Notes: a model not told the origin generated them from the sequence alone. 64,000 nt of DNA from an uncultured Clostridia bacterium (GCA_902477755.1 CABSIK010000005.1:106225-170224); one strand, 5' to 3'; positions 43,591-52,275 are shown, numbered from the stretch's first letter. Numbers and translations are program-made.

Positions 43591-44184
43591 ATGGAAACCA
43601 TTATTTTTGCAACAAAAAACAAGGGGAAAATTCGGGAGATCAACGAAATCCTTGCGGATATGAATGTAAACGTGGTATCTATGGAAGATGCAGGCATTAC
43701 CGTTGATGTGGTGGAGGACGGCAAGACTTTTGAAGAAAATTCCATGAAAAAAGCAGTGCAGATCATGGAAATCTCCGGCAAGATTACATTGGCAGACGAT
43801 TCCGGTCTGGAAATCGACTACTTGGATAAAGCCCCTGGCATTTATTCCGCACGTTTCTTGGGGGAAGATACCCCTTATCCTGAAAAATTCAAAGTCATTC
43901 TGGAAAAACTCAAAGATGTGGAAGAAAAAGACAGAACTGCACGCTTTGTCAGCTGCATCGTTGCGGCGTTCCCTGACGGCAGACGTTTGGTAAGTCTGGA
44001 CACCGTAGAAGGCATTATCGGTTGGGAACCTACCGGCGAAAATGGCTTCGGCTATGACCCTATTTTCTATGTGCCCAAACAGAAAAAATACATGGCAGAA
44101 CTTTCTTCTGAGGAAAAGAACGCCATCAGCCACAGAGGCAAAGCCCTGCGGAAGATGAAAGAACTGCTGAAAAAGGAGCTGTAA
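43591..44184 (+). CDS. rdgB: XTP/dITP diphosphatase (RdgB/HAM1)
   Basis: This enzyme removes non-canonical purine nucleotides (dITP, XTP) from the pool. The motifs ATKNKGKIREI, LADDSGLEIDYL, GFGYDPIF and ISHRGKAL are all present in 197 residues. It lies 15 bp after rph and 3 bp before the phosphoesterase gene, a conserved Firmicutes cluster. Confidence 0.96.
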   Translation: METIIFATKNKGKIREINEILADMNVNVVSMEDAGITVDVVEDGKTFEENSMKKAVQIMEISGKITLADDSGLEIDYLDKAPGIYSARFLGEDTPYPEKFKVILEKLKDVEEKDRTARFVSCIVAAFPDGRRLVSLDTVEGIIGWEPTGENGFGYDPIFYVPKQKKYMAELSSEEKNAISHRGKALRKMKELLKKEL

Positions 44185-44187
44185 ACC

Positions 44188-44703
44188 ATGAAGATACTGG
44201 TTTTCAGTGATACCCATAATTATCTGGACAATGCCAGAGAGGTGCTGCGGCGTATTGGTGAGCAGATGGATATGGTGCTGCATCTGGGGGATCACGACAC
44301 AGACGCCATGGAATTGAAAAAGGAATTTCCATCTCTGCCGTTCCATTATGTGCTGGGGAACAACGATTATTCTTGGGATACCCCTGATAAGAAAATGGTA
44401 TTTGCAGGCGGAAAAAAACTCCTCCTTGTTCATGGCCATAAACAGCGTGTGTACTGGAATTATGACAGCATTTCTTACTGGGCAGAGGAGCAGGGGGCGG
44501 ATGTGGTGCTCTTTGGGCACACCCACCGCCCTGTTTACGATGACAGAGGACGAGTGATGCTGTTTAATCCCGGCAGCATTTCCATGCCTAGAGGCGGCAC
44601 ACCTCCCACATTCGGCATCCTCACCATTGAGGAAGATGGCAGAATGGAAGGCGCCATTATGGAATATCACAGAGATATGCCTTTTTGCAGACTGAAGGGA
44701 TAA
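44188..44703 (+). CDS. YfcE-type metallophosphoesterase
   Basis: A 171-residue calcineurin-like phosphoesterase with the metal ligands in FSDTHN, LGDHD, GNND, VHGH and GHTHRP. YfcE-family enzymes hydrolyse phosphodiesters; the natural substrate is unknown. It follows rdgB with a 3-bp gap. Confidence 0.92.
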   Translation: MKILVFSDTHNYLDNAREVLRRIGEQMDMVLHLGDHDTDAMELKKEFPSLPFHYVLGNNDYSWDTPDKKMVFAGGKKLLLVHGHKQRVYWNYDSISYWAEEQGADVVLFGHTHRPVYDDRGRVMLFNPGSISMPRGGTPPTFGILTIEEDGRMEGAIMEYHRDMPFCRLKG

Positions 44704-44736
44704 GTGGCGGTTTTTAGAGAAGCAGGAGGGGCTGTT

Positions 44737-45180
44737 ATGAAAAGAAAAGGCGGCAGATTGTTGGCGGTTGTTTTGATGGCGGTAAGTATTTTTTCCGCAT
44801 GTGGTGCGGAAGAACAGGCGCAGAAAGAAACAGCTGATATTTCCGTAGAGGAAACAGCGGATTCTACAGAAACAGCTGTTTTGATGGATCAGACATTACA
44901 GTTTCAGGGAGAAGGCACAGGGGTTTTTACCTATGAAAAGGGATTGATTCAGTTTTCTTTGGAAAATGACGGAAATACCTCTTTTGACTATATGGTGAAA
45001 TATCCTTGCGGATGTGAATGGATGAGCGGTACATTGCAGCCGGAGGAAACATTCCTGCAGGAAGATTTAGACCCCACTGGTCATGAACACAGCCCAGCAG
45101 GAGATTTTACGATGTATCTGAATACAGAAGATGGCACAGAGGGCTCCTGCAAGGTACTGGTAAACAGTATAGATGGATAA
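44737..45180 (+). CDS. Small lipoprotein of unknown function
   Basis: A 147-residue protein with a lipoprotein signal (basic KRKGGR, hydrophobic core, lipobox FSAC at about residue 20). The mature part starts acidic and Thr-rich and ends in a beta-rich domain with a Cys pair (YPCGCEW). ATG 44737 is chosen because AGGAGGGG lies upstream and the signal then fits. No family is recognised. Confidence 0.75.
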   Translation: MKRKGGRLLAVVLMAVSIFSACGAEEQAQKETADISVEETADSTETAVLMDQTLQFQGEGTGVFTYEKGLIQFSLENDGNTSFDYMVKYPCGCEWMSGTLQPEETFLQEDLDPTGHEHSPAGDFTMYLNTEDGTEGSCKVLVNSIDG

Positions 45181-45196
45181 AATCATGGAAAAACGA

Positions 45197-45228
45197 AATA
45201 CAGCCTCGGGAATTTTGAGGCTGTATTT
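45197..45228 (+). terminator. Hairpin after the rph operon
   Basis: AAATACAGCCTC and GAGGCTGTATTT pair perfectly around a 9-nt loop. The T-run is only three bases. Confidence 0.65.
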
Positions 45229-45279
45229 CGGAAAGTACAGAAAAAAACAGTTTTTTTCCTGATTTTTCAGAAAAAAGCC

Positions 45280-45308
45280 TTGACGGCTATTGTTTTTTAT
45301 GGCATAAT
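45280..45308 (+). promoter_or_regulatory. Sigma-A promoter for the tRNA-Arg/Gly/Arg cluster
   Basis: TTGACG, 17 bp, CATAAT, 21 bp before the first tRNA. Near consensus, as usual for tRNA genes. Confidence 0.75.
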
Positions 45309-45329
45309 ATTTCTTGCCGAATTACGAAT

Positions 45330-45403
<74 letters not shown>

Positions 45404-45407
45404 GTGT

Positions 45408-45478
45408 GCGGGTGTAGTTCAATGGTAGAATGTCAGCCTTCCAAGCTGAACACGTGAGTTCGATTCTCATCACCCGCT
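45408..45478 (+). tRNA. tRNA-Gly (anticodon TCC)
   Basis: Acceptor arms GCGGGTG and CACCCGC pair fully. Anticodon stem TCAGC/GCTGA encloses CTTCCAA, anticodon TCC, reading GGA. It lies 4 bp after the first tRNA-Arg. Confidence 0.97.
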
Positions 45479-45485
45479 TCGGTAT

Positions 45486-45559
<74 letters not shown>

Positions 45560-45562
45560 CTG

Positions 45563-45596
45563 AAAAGAGCAAAAGCAATGCTTTTGCTCTTTTTTG
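45563..45596 (+). terminator. Terminator of the tRNA-Arg/Gly/Arg cluster
   Basis: AAAAGAGCAAAAGC and GCTTTTGCTCTTTT pair around AAT, followed by a T-run. Confidence 0.93.
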
Positions 45597-45600
45597 ATTC

Positions 45601-45629
45601 TTGACAGATAGAAACAGAATCGGTACAAT
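45601..45629 (+). promoter_or_regulatory. Sigma-A promoter of tRNA-Leu
   Basis: TTGACA, 17 bp, TACAAT, 11 bp before the tRNA. Near-perfect consensus, so tRNA-Leu is transcribed separately from the cluster before it. Confidence 0.85.
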
Positions 45630-45640
45630 AATATCGTTAT

Positions 45641-45720
45641 GCGGATATGGCGGAATTGGCAGACGCACTGGATTTAGGTTCCAGCGGGCAACCGTGCAGG
45701 TTCAAGTCCTGTTATCCGCA
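45641..45720 (+). tRNA. tRNA-Leu (anticodon TAG)
   Basis: Acceptor arms GCGGATA and TATCCGC... pair (3' arm TTATCCGC, discriminator A). Anticodon stem CTGGA/TCCAG encloses TTTAGGT, anticodon TAG, reading CUA. A short variable arm (GCGGGCAACCGT) is present, as in class II tRNA. Confidence 0.95.
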
Positions 45721-45736
45721 GAGAAAAGGCGGCGTG

Positions 45737-45917
45737 AAAAGCAAATTTCCCTTAAGAAAACATTGATTTTCCTTTTCCTTGATTTCTTAAGGGGAATTGC
45801 GACGGCTGTCTTCATAAGAAAACATAACAAATAAAATCTTAATAAAATAAGAAAGCCAAAATCCTTTATAATGATAAGGATTTTGGCTTTCTTTGTTTTC
45901 TTATGAAGATGCCCCCA
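45737..45917 (+). repeat. Intergenic two-hairpin element, copy 5 (full length)
   Basis: All modules are present, from AAAGCAAATTTCCCTTAAG to GAAGATGCCCCC. The inner stem is AAGCCAAAATCCTT/AAGGATTTTGGCTT: relative to the common AAGCTGAAATCC form, changes on one side are matched on the other. Confidence 0.92.
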
Positions 45918-45942
45918 ATTATGCCGTCTTTTTTATTTTCTG

Positions 45943-45971
45943 TTGACAAAACAGCAAGGGGCAGGTACAAT
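45943..45971 (+). promoter_or_regulatory. Sigma-A promoter of the MATE transporter gene
   Basis: TTGACA, 17 bp, TACAAT, near-perfect. It starts a leader of about 110 nt with two hairpins. Confidence 0.85.
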
Positions 45972-45985
45972 CGTGTCATACAAGG

Positions 45986-46070
45986 GGTTTTTCCGCCACC
46001 GGGTGGAAAAACAAAAATACCCGTATCCATTCCGGTAGGTCTCAGCAGGAATGGGTAGGGGTATTTTTAT
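45986..46070 (+). promoter_or_regulatory. Structured leader of the MATE gene, possible attenuator or riboswitch
   Basis: Hairpin 1: GTTTTTCC and GGAAAAAC pair around a 10-nt loop (GCCACCGGGT). Hairpin 2: AAAAATACCC with GGGTATTTTT, and inside it CCATTCC with GGAATGG, around a 14-nt loop. Hairpin 2 ends in TTTTT directly before the GTTTAGGAGG ribosome-binding site, so it can act as terminator or cover the start region. No known riboswitch class is recognised with confidence. Confidence 0.6.
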
Positions 46071-46089
46071 GTTTAGGAGGAAAATGACC

Positions 46090-47403
46090 ATGTTGGGAAA
46101 ACAATATCTGAAATATGTATCCAGCAATATACTGGGGATGATGGGGCTTTCCTTTTATATTCTGGCAGACACCTATTTTGTGGCGGCAAGGCTGGGGGCG
46201 GATGGGTTGGCGGCGCTGAATATTGCCATTCCGGGGTATTCTCTGGTCAATGCCACAGGGCTGATGGTGGCCATGGGCGGCGCTGTGCGGTATACCATTG
46301 CCCAGTCTCAGGGACAGAAGAAACAAGCCCATGAAATTTTCACCAAAACCATGCTCACAGGCTGGTTTTTCGCCGCTATTTATTTGCTCATGGGCATTTT
46401 TCTGGCAACGCCCTTTGCGGCGCTTTTGGGGGCAGAAGGGGAAATCCTGCCCATGACGGCGGATTACCTGCGGATGATGCTCCTGTTTGGGGTGTTCTTC
46501 ATCTCCAATGACATGATGCTGGCTTTTGTGCGAAACGACGGTGCTCCAAGGCTTGCCATGATTGGTATGATCTGCGGCAGCCTTACCAATGTGGTGCTGG
46601 ACTATGTGTTTATTTTCCCATTGGATATGGGGCTGTTTGGTGCGGCACTGGCAACGGGCTTTTCTCCGGCGGTGAGCATGTGCGTCATGTCCATCCATGT
46701 GTGGCGAAAGAAAAACGGCTTTGCTTTCTGCCGAGTGAAAGAAGTGGCAAAAAGCGGTCTGCTGTTCTGCAAACTGGGAATTTCTGCCTTTATCAATGAG
46801 TTTGCCACAGGTGTGGTACTGACGGTGTTCAACCTGCTGATTCTGTCTATCAACGGCAATACGGGCGTAGCGGCTTATGGTGTCATTGCCAATATTGCAC
46901 TGGTGGGAACGGCGGTGTACACAGGGCTTTCCCAAGGGACACAGCCTTTGGTCAGCCAGTATTACGGCAAACGGGATCACCACAGCACCAGAAAACTTTA
47001 TGGCTTTGCCATATTCACAGCCCTTCTCTTGGGTGCGGTGATGATCGGCATTGCGTGGGTATTTACAGAGCCTTTGGTCAGTGTGTTCAATGGCGAAGGC
47101 AACGAGACTTTGCAGACCATGGCGGAAGAAGGTCTGCGGCTGTATTTCATCGGTTTCCTGTTCGCAGGCATCAACATCGTTTCGGCGGTGTATCTGGGCG
47201 CCGTGGAACAGCCAATGCCTTCCTTTATCATTGCCATGGCAAGAGGTGTGGCGGCAATTCTGTTTTTCGCCTTCCTCCTTTCCGCTTTGTGGGGTATGTT
47301 GGGCATCTGGCTGGCGTTTCCGGCGGCAGAAGGGGCTACCTGCCTGTTGACGATGTTTTTTATATGGCGGAGCCGAAAGACAAAAACAAAAGAAGCGGTA
47401 TAA
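46090..47403 (+). CDS. MATE family multidrug/cation efflux transporter
   Basis: A 437-residue protein with about 12 transmembrane helices and the MATE pattern of two related halves (ILADTYFVAARLGADGLAALNIA in the first; GLSQGTQPLVSQYYG in the second). MATE proteins export cationic drugs or metabolites with sodium or protons. ATG 46090 is preferred because AGGAGG is 9 bp upstream; ATG 46084 is too near. The leader suggests regulation after initiation. Confidence 0.93.
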   Translation: MLGKQYLKYVSSNILGMMGLSFYILADTYFVAARLGADGLAALNIAIPGYSLVNATGLMVAMGGAVRYTIAQSQGQKKQAHEIFTKTMLTGWFFAAIYLLMGIFLATPFAALLGAEGEILPMTADYLRMMLLFGVFFISNDMMLAFVRNDGAPRLAMIGMICGSLTNVVLDYVFIFPLDMGLFGAALATGFSPAVSMCVMSIHVWRKKNGFAFCRVKEVAKSGLLFCKLGISAFINEFATGVVLTVFNLLILSINGNTGVAAYGVIANIALVGTAVYTGLSQGTQPLVSQYYGKRDHHSTRKLYGFAIFTALLLGAVMIGIAWVFTEPLVSVFNGEGNETLQTMAEEGLRLYFIGFLFAGINIVSAVYLGAVEQPMPSFIIAMARGVAAILFFAFLLSALWGMLGIWLAFPAAEGATCLLTMFFIWRSRKTKTKEAV

Positions 47404-47422
47404 CAATCAAGTGTCATCTCCA

Positions 47423-47600
47423 AAAAGCAACTTCCCCTTAAGAAAACATTGATTTTCACTTTCTTGATTTCTTAAGGGAAATTGCGATGGCTGTATTCAG
47501 AAGAAAACATATCAAATAAAATCTCAATATAAAAGCTGGAATCCTTATGATAACAAAGGATTCCAGCTTTCTTTGTTTTCTTATGAAGATGCCCCTAAGG
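47423..47600 (+). repeat. Intergenic two-hairpin element, copy 6 (full length)
   Basis: It runs from AAAAGCAACTTCCCCTTAAG to GATGCCCCTAAG. Inner stem AAAGCTGGAATCC/GGATTCCAGCTTT, again with a two-sided change (TGGAA/TTCCA against TGAAA/TTTCA). It lies between the MATE gene and rfbF. A frame open from within the element continues into rfbF but is not its start. Confidence 0.92.
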
Positions 47601-47693
47601 GGATGGCACTTTTTTATGCCCCAAAACAGGCATAGGGCAGGCTGCTTTTTCCATATACTGAAAAGCAGAAATATTTTGGGGGAGGCGGCTTCC

Positions 47694-48467
47694 ATGAAAG
47701 CAGTCATATTGGCAGGGGGCTTTGGCACACGGATTGCGGAGGAATCCCATCTGCGCCCCAAGCCCATGATTGAAATCGGCGGCAAGCCAATTTTATGGCA
47801 TATCATGAAGATTTTCAGCGCTTACGGCGTAACGGACTTTGTCATTTGCTGCGGCTATAAGGGGTACTGCATCAAGGAGTATTTTTCCCATTATGCCCTC
47901 CATCACAGTGATGTGACTTTTGATTTTCGCAAAGGAACGGAAATGATTATCCACCACCGCCAGACGGAACCATGGCAGGTGACTTTGGTGGATACGGGAC
48001 TAGAAACCATGACAGGGGGGCGTGTGAAACGGGCGGCTCCTTATTTGGGAGGAGAACGTTTTTTTCTCACGTATGGTGACGGTGTGGCAGATGTGAACAT
48101 TACCAAACTGCTGGCATTTCACGAAAAAATGGGGAAGAAGGCAACCATGACCGTGGTACAGCCGGCAGGGCGGTTTGGCACGGCAGAAATTGAAGCAGGC
48201 TGTGTCCGTGCTTTTCGGGAAAAGGCAAACAGTGACAGCGGCTGGATCAACGGCGGTTTTCTGGTGCTGGAACCTTCTGTCCTGCCTTATTTGAAGGGGG
48301 ACGAAACCATACTGGAACAGGAACCCCTGTCCACGTTGGCGGCAGAAGGGGAACTGGCGGCATATCAGCACAGAGGTTTCTGGCAGTGCATGGATACCCT
48401 TAGAGATAAAGAAAAACTGGAACAGCTCTGGAAAGAAGGTGCGCCGTGGCGGATTTGGGAGAAATGA
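47694..48467 (+). CDS. rfbF: Glucose-1-phosphate cytidylyltransferase
   Basis: This enzyme makes CDP-glucose from CTP and glucose-1-phosphate, the first step to CDP-linked 3,6-dideoxyhexoses. The nucleotidyltransferase start MKAVILAGGFGTRI, PKPMIEIGGKPILWHIMKI, and DFVICCGYKGYCIKEYF are typical. It has 257 residues. ATG 47694 has GGGGGAGGCGGCTTCC upstream. It overlaps rfbG by 4 bp. Confidence 0.96.
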   Translation: MKAVILAGGFGTRIAEESHLRPKPMIEIGGKPILWHIMKIFSAYGVTDFVICCGYKGYCIKEYFSHYALHHSDVTFDFRKGTEMIIHHRQTEPWQVTLVDTGLETMTGGRVKRAAPYLGGERFFLTYGDGVADVNITKLLAFHEKMGKKATMTVVQPAGRFGTAEIEAGCVRAFREKANSDSGWINGGFLVLEPSVLPYLKGDETILEQEPLSTLAAEGELAAYQHRGFWQCMDTLRDKEKLEQLWKEGAPWRIWEK

Positions 48468-49504
48468 AACGCTTTTATAAAGACAAACGGGTGCTGGTGA
48501 CGGGGCACACAGGTTTCAAAGGGGCGTGGCTGTGCCGGTTATTGCTGGATATGGGGGCAAAGGTCTACGGCTATGCTTTGGCACCGGAACGGGAAAGCCT
48601 GTATGGTCTGCTGGACTGGGAAAAAGGGCTGGTATCTTGTTATGGTGATATTCGCCAGATGAAAAAACTGGGGGCTTTTGTGAAAAAAGCAGCGCCGGAG
48701 GTTGTTTTCCATCTGGCGGCACAGCCTTTGGTTTCTGTGGGATATGCCCAGCCTGTACGGACTTATGAAACCAACCTCATGGGAACTGTATATCTGTTGG
48801 AAACCCTGCGAAAAGCGGAAAGTCTGCGGTCTGTGGTGGTGGTGACAACGGATAAGGTCTACGCAGAAACAAAAGAAGCCGCAGGAGAAGAAAGCCCTTT
48901 GGATGGCTTCGACCCTTATGCCAACAGCAAATCCTGTGCGGAACTGGCGGCGGCATGTTATGGGCGGTGCTTTTTGCAGGGGAAAGCCGCATTGTCCCGT
49001 TTGAGAGCAGGGAACGTCATTGGCGGCGGTGATTTTGCGGCACATCGCATTTTGCCGGACTGCATCCGTGCGGCAGTGGCACGAAAGCCTGTTGTTCTGC
49101 GGCATCCGGAAGGTGTGCGTCCTTATCAGCATGTGTTGGAGCCTTTGACGGCATATCTTTGGACGGCGTGGAAACAGTGGGATGCGCCGGAGCTGGCAGA
49201 CTGCTACAACGTGGCACCAAAAGGAGAAGATATTTCCAATAGGGAATTGGCTGGGTTTTTCTGCAAATATTGGGGAAACGGTATGACATGGCAGGCGGAA
49301 CAAGTGGATTTTCCAAGAGAACAGGCAGTTTTGCGGCTGGATGGGGAGAAAATACAGGAAAAACTAGGCTGGACGCCTTGCTGGAATGTGGAGCAGGCCG
49401 TTTCGGCAACGGTGGCATGGACGAAGGTGTGGCAGAGAGGCGGCGACTTGGCAGAAGAAATGGGCAGAGAAGCGGCGGCTTATGAGAAAGGGGAATGGAT
49501 ATGA
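48464..49504 (+). CDS. rfbG: CDP-glucose 4,6-dehydratase
   Basis: A short-chain dehydrogenase that converts CDP-glucose to CDP-4-keto-6-deoxyglucose. NAD site GHTGFKGAW, the active-site pattern VTTDKVYAE and YANSK are present. The ATG at 48464 overlaps the rfbF stop (ATGA) and gives the usual N-terminus; a GTG at 48446 is possible. The length is 346 residues. It overlaps rfbH by 4 bp. Confidence 0.95.
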   Translation: MKRFYKDKRVLVTGHTGFKGAWLCRLLLDMGAKVYGYALAPERESLYGLLDWEKGLVSCYGDIRQMKKLGAFVKKAAPEVVFHLAAQPLVSVGYAQPVRTYETNLMGTVYLLETLRKAESLRSVVVVTTDKVYAETKEAAGEESPLDGFDPYANSKSCAELAAACYGRCFLQGKAALSRLRAGNVIGGGDFAAHRILPDCIRAAVARKPVVLRHPEGVRPYQHVLEPLTAYLWTAWKQWDAPELADCYNVAPKGEDISNRELAGFFCKYWGNGMTWQAEQVDFPREQAVLRLDGEKIQEKLGWTPCWNVEQAVSATVAWTKVWQRGGDLAEEMGREAAAYEKGEWI

Positions 49505-50823
49505 CAGAAGCGGAAGCAAGACGGGAGATACTGGAGAAGGTACGGGAATATTACCACTGTTTCCATGATGGGAAACGCTGGGACGGGAAGCATGTATCCT
49601 ACGGCGGCAGGGTTTACGACGAGAGGGAAATGGAAAATCTCACAGAAGCCATGCTGGATTTCGGTTTGACGGCAGGACGGTTTGCCGTGGCATTTGAGCG
49701 GAATTTTGCCGCATACATAGGGGTGAAGCATTGCGCACTGGTCAATTCCGGCTCCTCTGCCAACCTGCTGGCTTTTCATACTCTGACTTCTCCTTTGTTA
49801 GGGGAACGGCGTATCTGCCGAGGGGATGAAGTCATCACTGTGGCGGTAGGATTTCCCACCACGGTGGCGCCCATCTTGCAGTATGGGGCGGTGCCTGTCT
49901 TTGTGGATGTGACATTGCCCCAGTACAACATAGATGTTTCCATGCTGGAGGAAGCTCTTTCGCCCAAAACAAAGGCGGTGATGATTGCCCATACATTGGG
50001 GAATCCTTTCGATGTGAAAGCAGTTGTGGATTTCTGTCAGAAACATGATTTATGGCTGGTGGAGGACAACTGCGACGCTGTGGGGGCGGCTTACTGTTTG
50101 GATGGGAATTGGCGAAAAACAGGCACATTCGGGCACTTATCCACCGTCAGTTTTTATCCACCTCACCATATGACCATGGGAGAAGGGGGCGCAGTTTGTA
50201 CCAATGACGATTTACTGGGGAAAATTATGGTTTCTCTCCGAGATTGGGGACGGGACTGCACCTGTGCGCCGGGGCAGGATAACCGCTGTAAGCACCGTTT
50301 TGACAGGCAGTACGGCAGACTGCCCTTTGGCTATGACCATAAATACGTTTATTCCCATTTGGGATTCAATCTGAAAGCCACGGAAATGCAGGGGGCAATC
50401 GGACTGGCACAGTTGGAAAAACTGCCGGATTTCGTGAAAAAACGGCGGTATCACTTTGATTATCTCCTGACACTCTTAGAAAATTGCGGCGAAAAAGTGA
50501 TTCTGCCGGAGGTGACGGAAAATGCCATGGCAAGTCCCTTTGGATTTCTGCTGACTTGTCGGGAGGGGATTTCCAGAGAAAAAATCGTTTCTGCGTTGGA
50601 GGAAAAGGGCATCCAGACACGTCCTCTTTTTGCAGGGAACCTCCTGCGACATCCCTGTTTTGATGCGCTGGAGGAAGGTGTGGACTATCGTGTCATTGGG
50701 GAACTGCCTGTGACAGACCGGATTTTGCAGGATACTTTCTGGGTGGGGGTCTATCCAGGGTTGACGCCGGAACAGCTGGCTTATGAGGGGGAGGTGCTCT
50801 ATGACGCCATACGGAAAGCCTGA
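49501..50823 (+). CDS. rfbH: CDP-4-keto-6-deoxyglucose 3-dehydratase (E1, RfbH)
   Basis: A PMP-dependent enzyme of the DegT fold that removes the C-3 hydroxyl. The lysine of ordinary aminotransferases is replaced by histidine (FYPPHHMTMGEGG, His222/223), and a cysteine cluster for a [2Fe-2S] centre is visible (CTCAPGQDNRC). Both mark the E1 dehydrase and not an aminotransferase. E1 needs a ferredoxin-type reductase (E3), which is not encoded in this operon. ATG 49501 overlaps the rfbG stop. Confidence 0.95.
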   Translation: MTEAEARREILEKVREYYHCFHDGKRWDGKHVSYGGRVYDEREMENLTEAMLDFGLTAGRFAVAFERNFAAYIGVKHCALVNSGSSANLLAFHTLTSPLLGERRICRGDEVITVAVGFPTTVAPILQYGAVPVFVDVTLPQYNIDVSMLEEALSPKTKAVMIAHTLGNPFDVKAVVDFCQKHDLWLVEDNCDAVGAAYCLDGNWRKTGTFGHLSTVSFYPPHHMTMGEGGAVCTNDDLLGKIMVSLRDWGRDCTCAPGQDNRCKHRFDRQYGRLPFGYDHKYVYSHLGFNLKATEMQGAIGLAQLEKLPDFVKKRRYHFDYLLTLLENCGEKVILPEVTENAMASPFGFLLTCREGISREKIVSALEEKGIQTRPLFAGNLLRHPCFDALEEGVDYRVIGELPVTDRILQDTFWVGVYPGLTPEQLAYEGEVLYDAIRKA

Positions 50824-51706
50824 AAGGGCTGTGGTGACAGGGGGATGCGGATTTCTGGGGCAGGCATTGGTGCGGACACTGCTGGAAAAAGAGATTGCCG
50901 TCACAGTCATAGATTTGCCGGAAAAAGAGAAAACGCTGCCCAAACGAAAGGGGCTGGATTTTCAGCCCAATGTGTGGCAGGGGGATACAGAACGGAAATA
51001 TGATGTTTTTTATCATCTGGCATGGGCTGGCAGTGCAGGAGAAGGGCGGAAAGATGGGGTTTTGCAGGTGCAAAACATTCGGCAGACCTTAGAAGCCTTG
51101 GCTTTGGCGAAAAAATTGGGGTGTCATACCTTCGTTTTTGCGGGGAGCATCATGGAGGCGGAAGTGGAAGAAGCCCAAAAGGCTGGTTTGCCGCCAAAAG
51201 GTACAGACTGTTATGCTCTTGGGAAAACTGCCGCCGGAAATCTGAGCCGTGCATTGGCGAAGGAATGGGGCATTAGACATGTGACAGGACGCATCACCAA
51301 TACTTTTGGCGTTGGGGAGAAGTCAGACCGCCTCATTTGCCGGCTCATGGACGCATGGGAGAAGGACGATGTGCCGTCATTGACGGCAGGGGCGCAGATG
51401 TATGATTTTCTTTATGTGACTGACGCCGCAAGGGCTTTTGCCGCCATCGGAGAAAAGGGTGTGGACGGCAAAACTTATATCATTGGCAGTGGAAAACCTC
51501 GTCCCCTGCGGAACTGGCTGGAAGAAGCTATGGAAGTGACGGGAGGAAAGGGAGATTTCGGAAAAATCCCCTTTTCCGGTGTTTCTTTGACAGAATGGGA
51601 TTTTGATACCAGTGAGCTGGAACGGGATACAGGATTTTGCTGTCGGGTGCCTTTTGCCGAGGGCGTGGGCAGACTTTGGCACTGGCGAAAGGAGGAGCGG
51701 CTGTGA
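50801..51706 (+). CDS. NAD(P)-dependent epimerase/reductase of the dideoxysugar operon
   Basis: A 301-residue extended SDR with the nucleotide site VTGGCGFLG and the catalytic Y-x-x-x-K (CYALGKTAAG). By position, after rfbH and before a 3,5-epimerase-like gene, it is likely the C-4 ketoreductase that finishes the CDP-3,6-dideoxyhexose (AscF/RfbJ role). The sequence alone cannot fix the product. ATG 50801 has GGGGGAGG 7 bp upstream and overlaps rfbH by 23 bp. Confidence 0.8.
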   Translation: MTPYGKPERAVVTGGCGFLGQALVRTLLEKEIAVTVIDLPEKEKTLPKRKGLDFQPNVWQGDTERKYDVFYHLAWAGSAGEGRKDGVLQVQNIRQTLEALALAKKLGCHTFVFAGSIMEAEVEEAQKAGLPPKGTDCYALGKTAAGNLSRALAKEWGIRHVTGRITNTFGVGEKSDRLICRLMDAWEKDDVPSLTAGAQMYDFLYVTDAARAFAAIGEKGVDGKTYIIGSGKPRPLRNWLEEAMEVTGGKGDFGKIPFSGVSLTEWDFDTSELERDTGFCCRVPFAEGVGRLWHWRKEERL

Positions 51707-52275
51707 GCGGATTGCAATTTACGCCTTTGGGGTTGGAAGGATTGCAGAAAGTAACGCCTTTTTACGCCGAAGATTTAAGAGGATATTTCCTGAAGCTCTA
51801 TGAAAAAAACGCCTTTCGGGGGGCTGGCATAGACGGGGAAATTTGGGAGAGTTTTGTGACTTTTTCCAAGGGGCATGTCCTTCGTGGACTGCATATCCAG
51901 CGTCCAAAACCGCAGGCAAAGCTGGTTACAGTCCTTTATGGGGAGATTTTCGATGTGGGGGTGGATTTGCGGCAAGGCTCACCTACCTATGGGCAGTGGG
52001 AGGGGCTTGTGCTGAGCCATGAAAACAGACAGGGGCTGTACCTGCCGGAAGGATTTGCCCATGGATTTCTGGTGCGGTCGGACTTTGCGCTGGTGAGCTA
52101 TCTGTGCAGTGGGGCATATGACCCAGAGGGGGACGGGGGCGTTCGCTGGGATGATACAGACATAGGTGTGGATTGGGGACTGCCTGTGGGGATGCGTCCC
52201 ATTGTGTCCCAAAGGGATGGAAGTCTACCCACATTGGCGAACTATGAAAGGCAGGGGAGCATATGGAAGGAATGA
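51703..52275 (+). CDS. RfbC-like cupin epimerase (sugar 3,5- or 5-epimerase)
   Basis: A 190-residue protein of the dTDP-4-dehydrorhamnose 3,5-epimerase family (VLRGLHIQRPKPQAKLVTVL; GEIFDVGVDLR; GLYLPEGFAHGFLV). No dTDP-sugar genes are near. In a CDP-dideoxysugar operon the matching role is that of AscE, which inverts C-5 on the way to CDP-ascarylose. The GTG 51703 overlaps the previous stop and has AAAGGAGG 7 bp upstream. Confidence 0.82.
   Translation: MSGLQFTPLGLEGLQKVTPFYAEDLRGYFLKLYEKNAFRGAGIDGEIWESFVTFSKGHVLRGLHIQRPKPQAKLVTVLYGEIFDVGVDLRQGSPTYGQWEGLVLSHENRQGLYLPEGFAHGFLVRSDFALVSYLCSGAYDPEGDGGVRWDDTDIGVDWGLPVGMRPIVSQRDGSLPTLANYERQGSIWKE

Noticed and set aside
43540..44670. A 376-codon frame antisense to rdgB and yfcE
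   Set aside because: It covers two well-supported plus-strand genes and has no family pattern.
45986..46070. MATE leader as a guanidine (mini-ykkC) riboswitch
   Set aside because: Mini-ykkC needs two small hairpins with ACGR-type loops; the loops here are 10 and 14 nt and do not match.
46042..47406. A 454-codon frame antisense to the MATE gene
   Set aside because: H/Q/R-rich shadow without domain pattern; the plus strand encodes a clear 12-helix transporter.
47547..47693. Long N-terminal extension of rfbF
   Set aside because: The extra residues are encoded by repeat copy 6 and spacer. The family start MKAVILAGG is at 47694.
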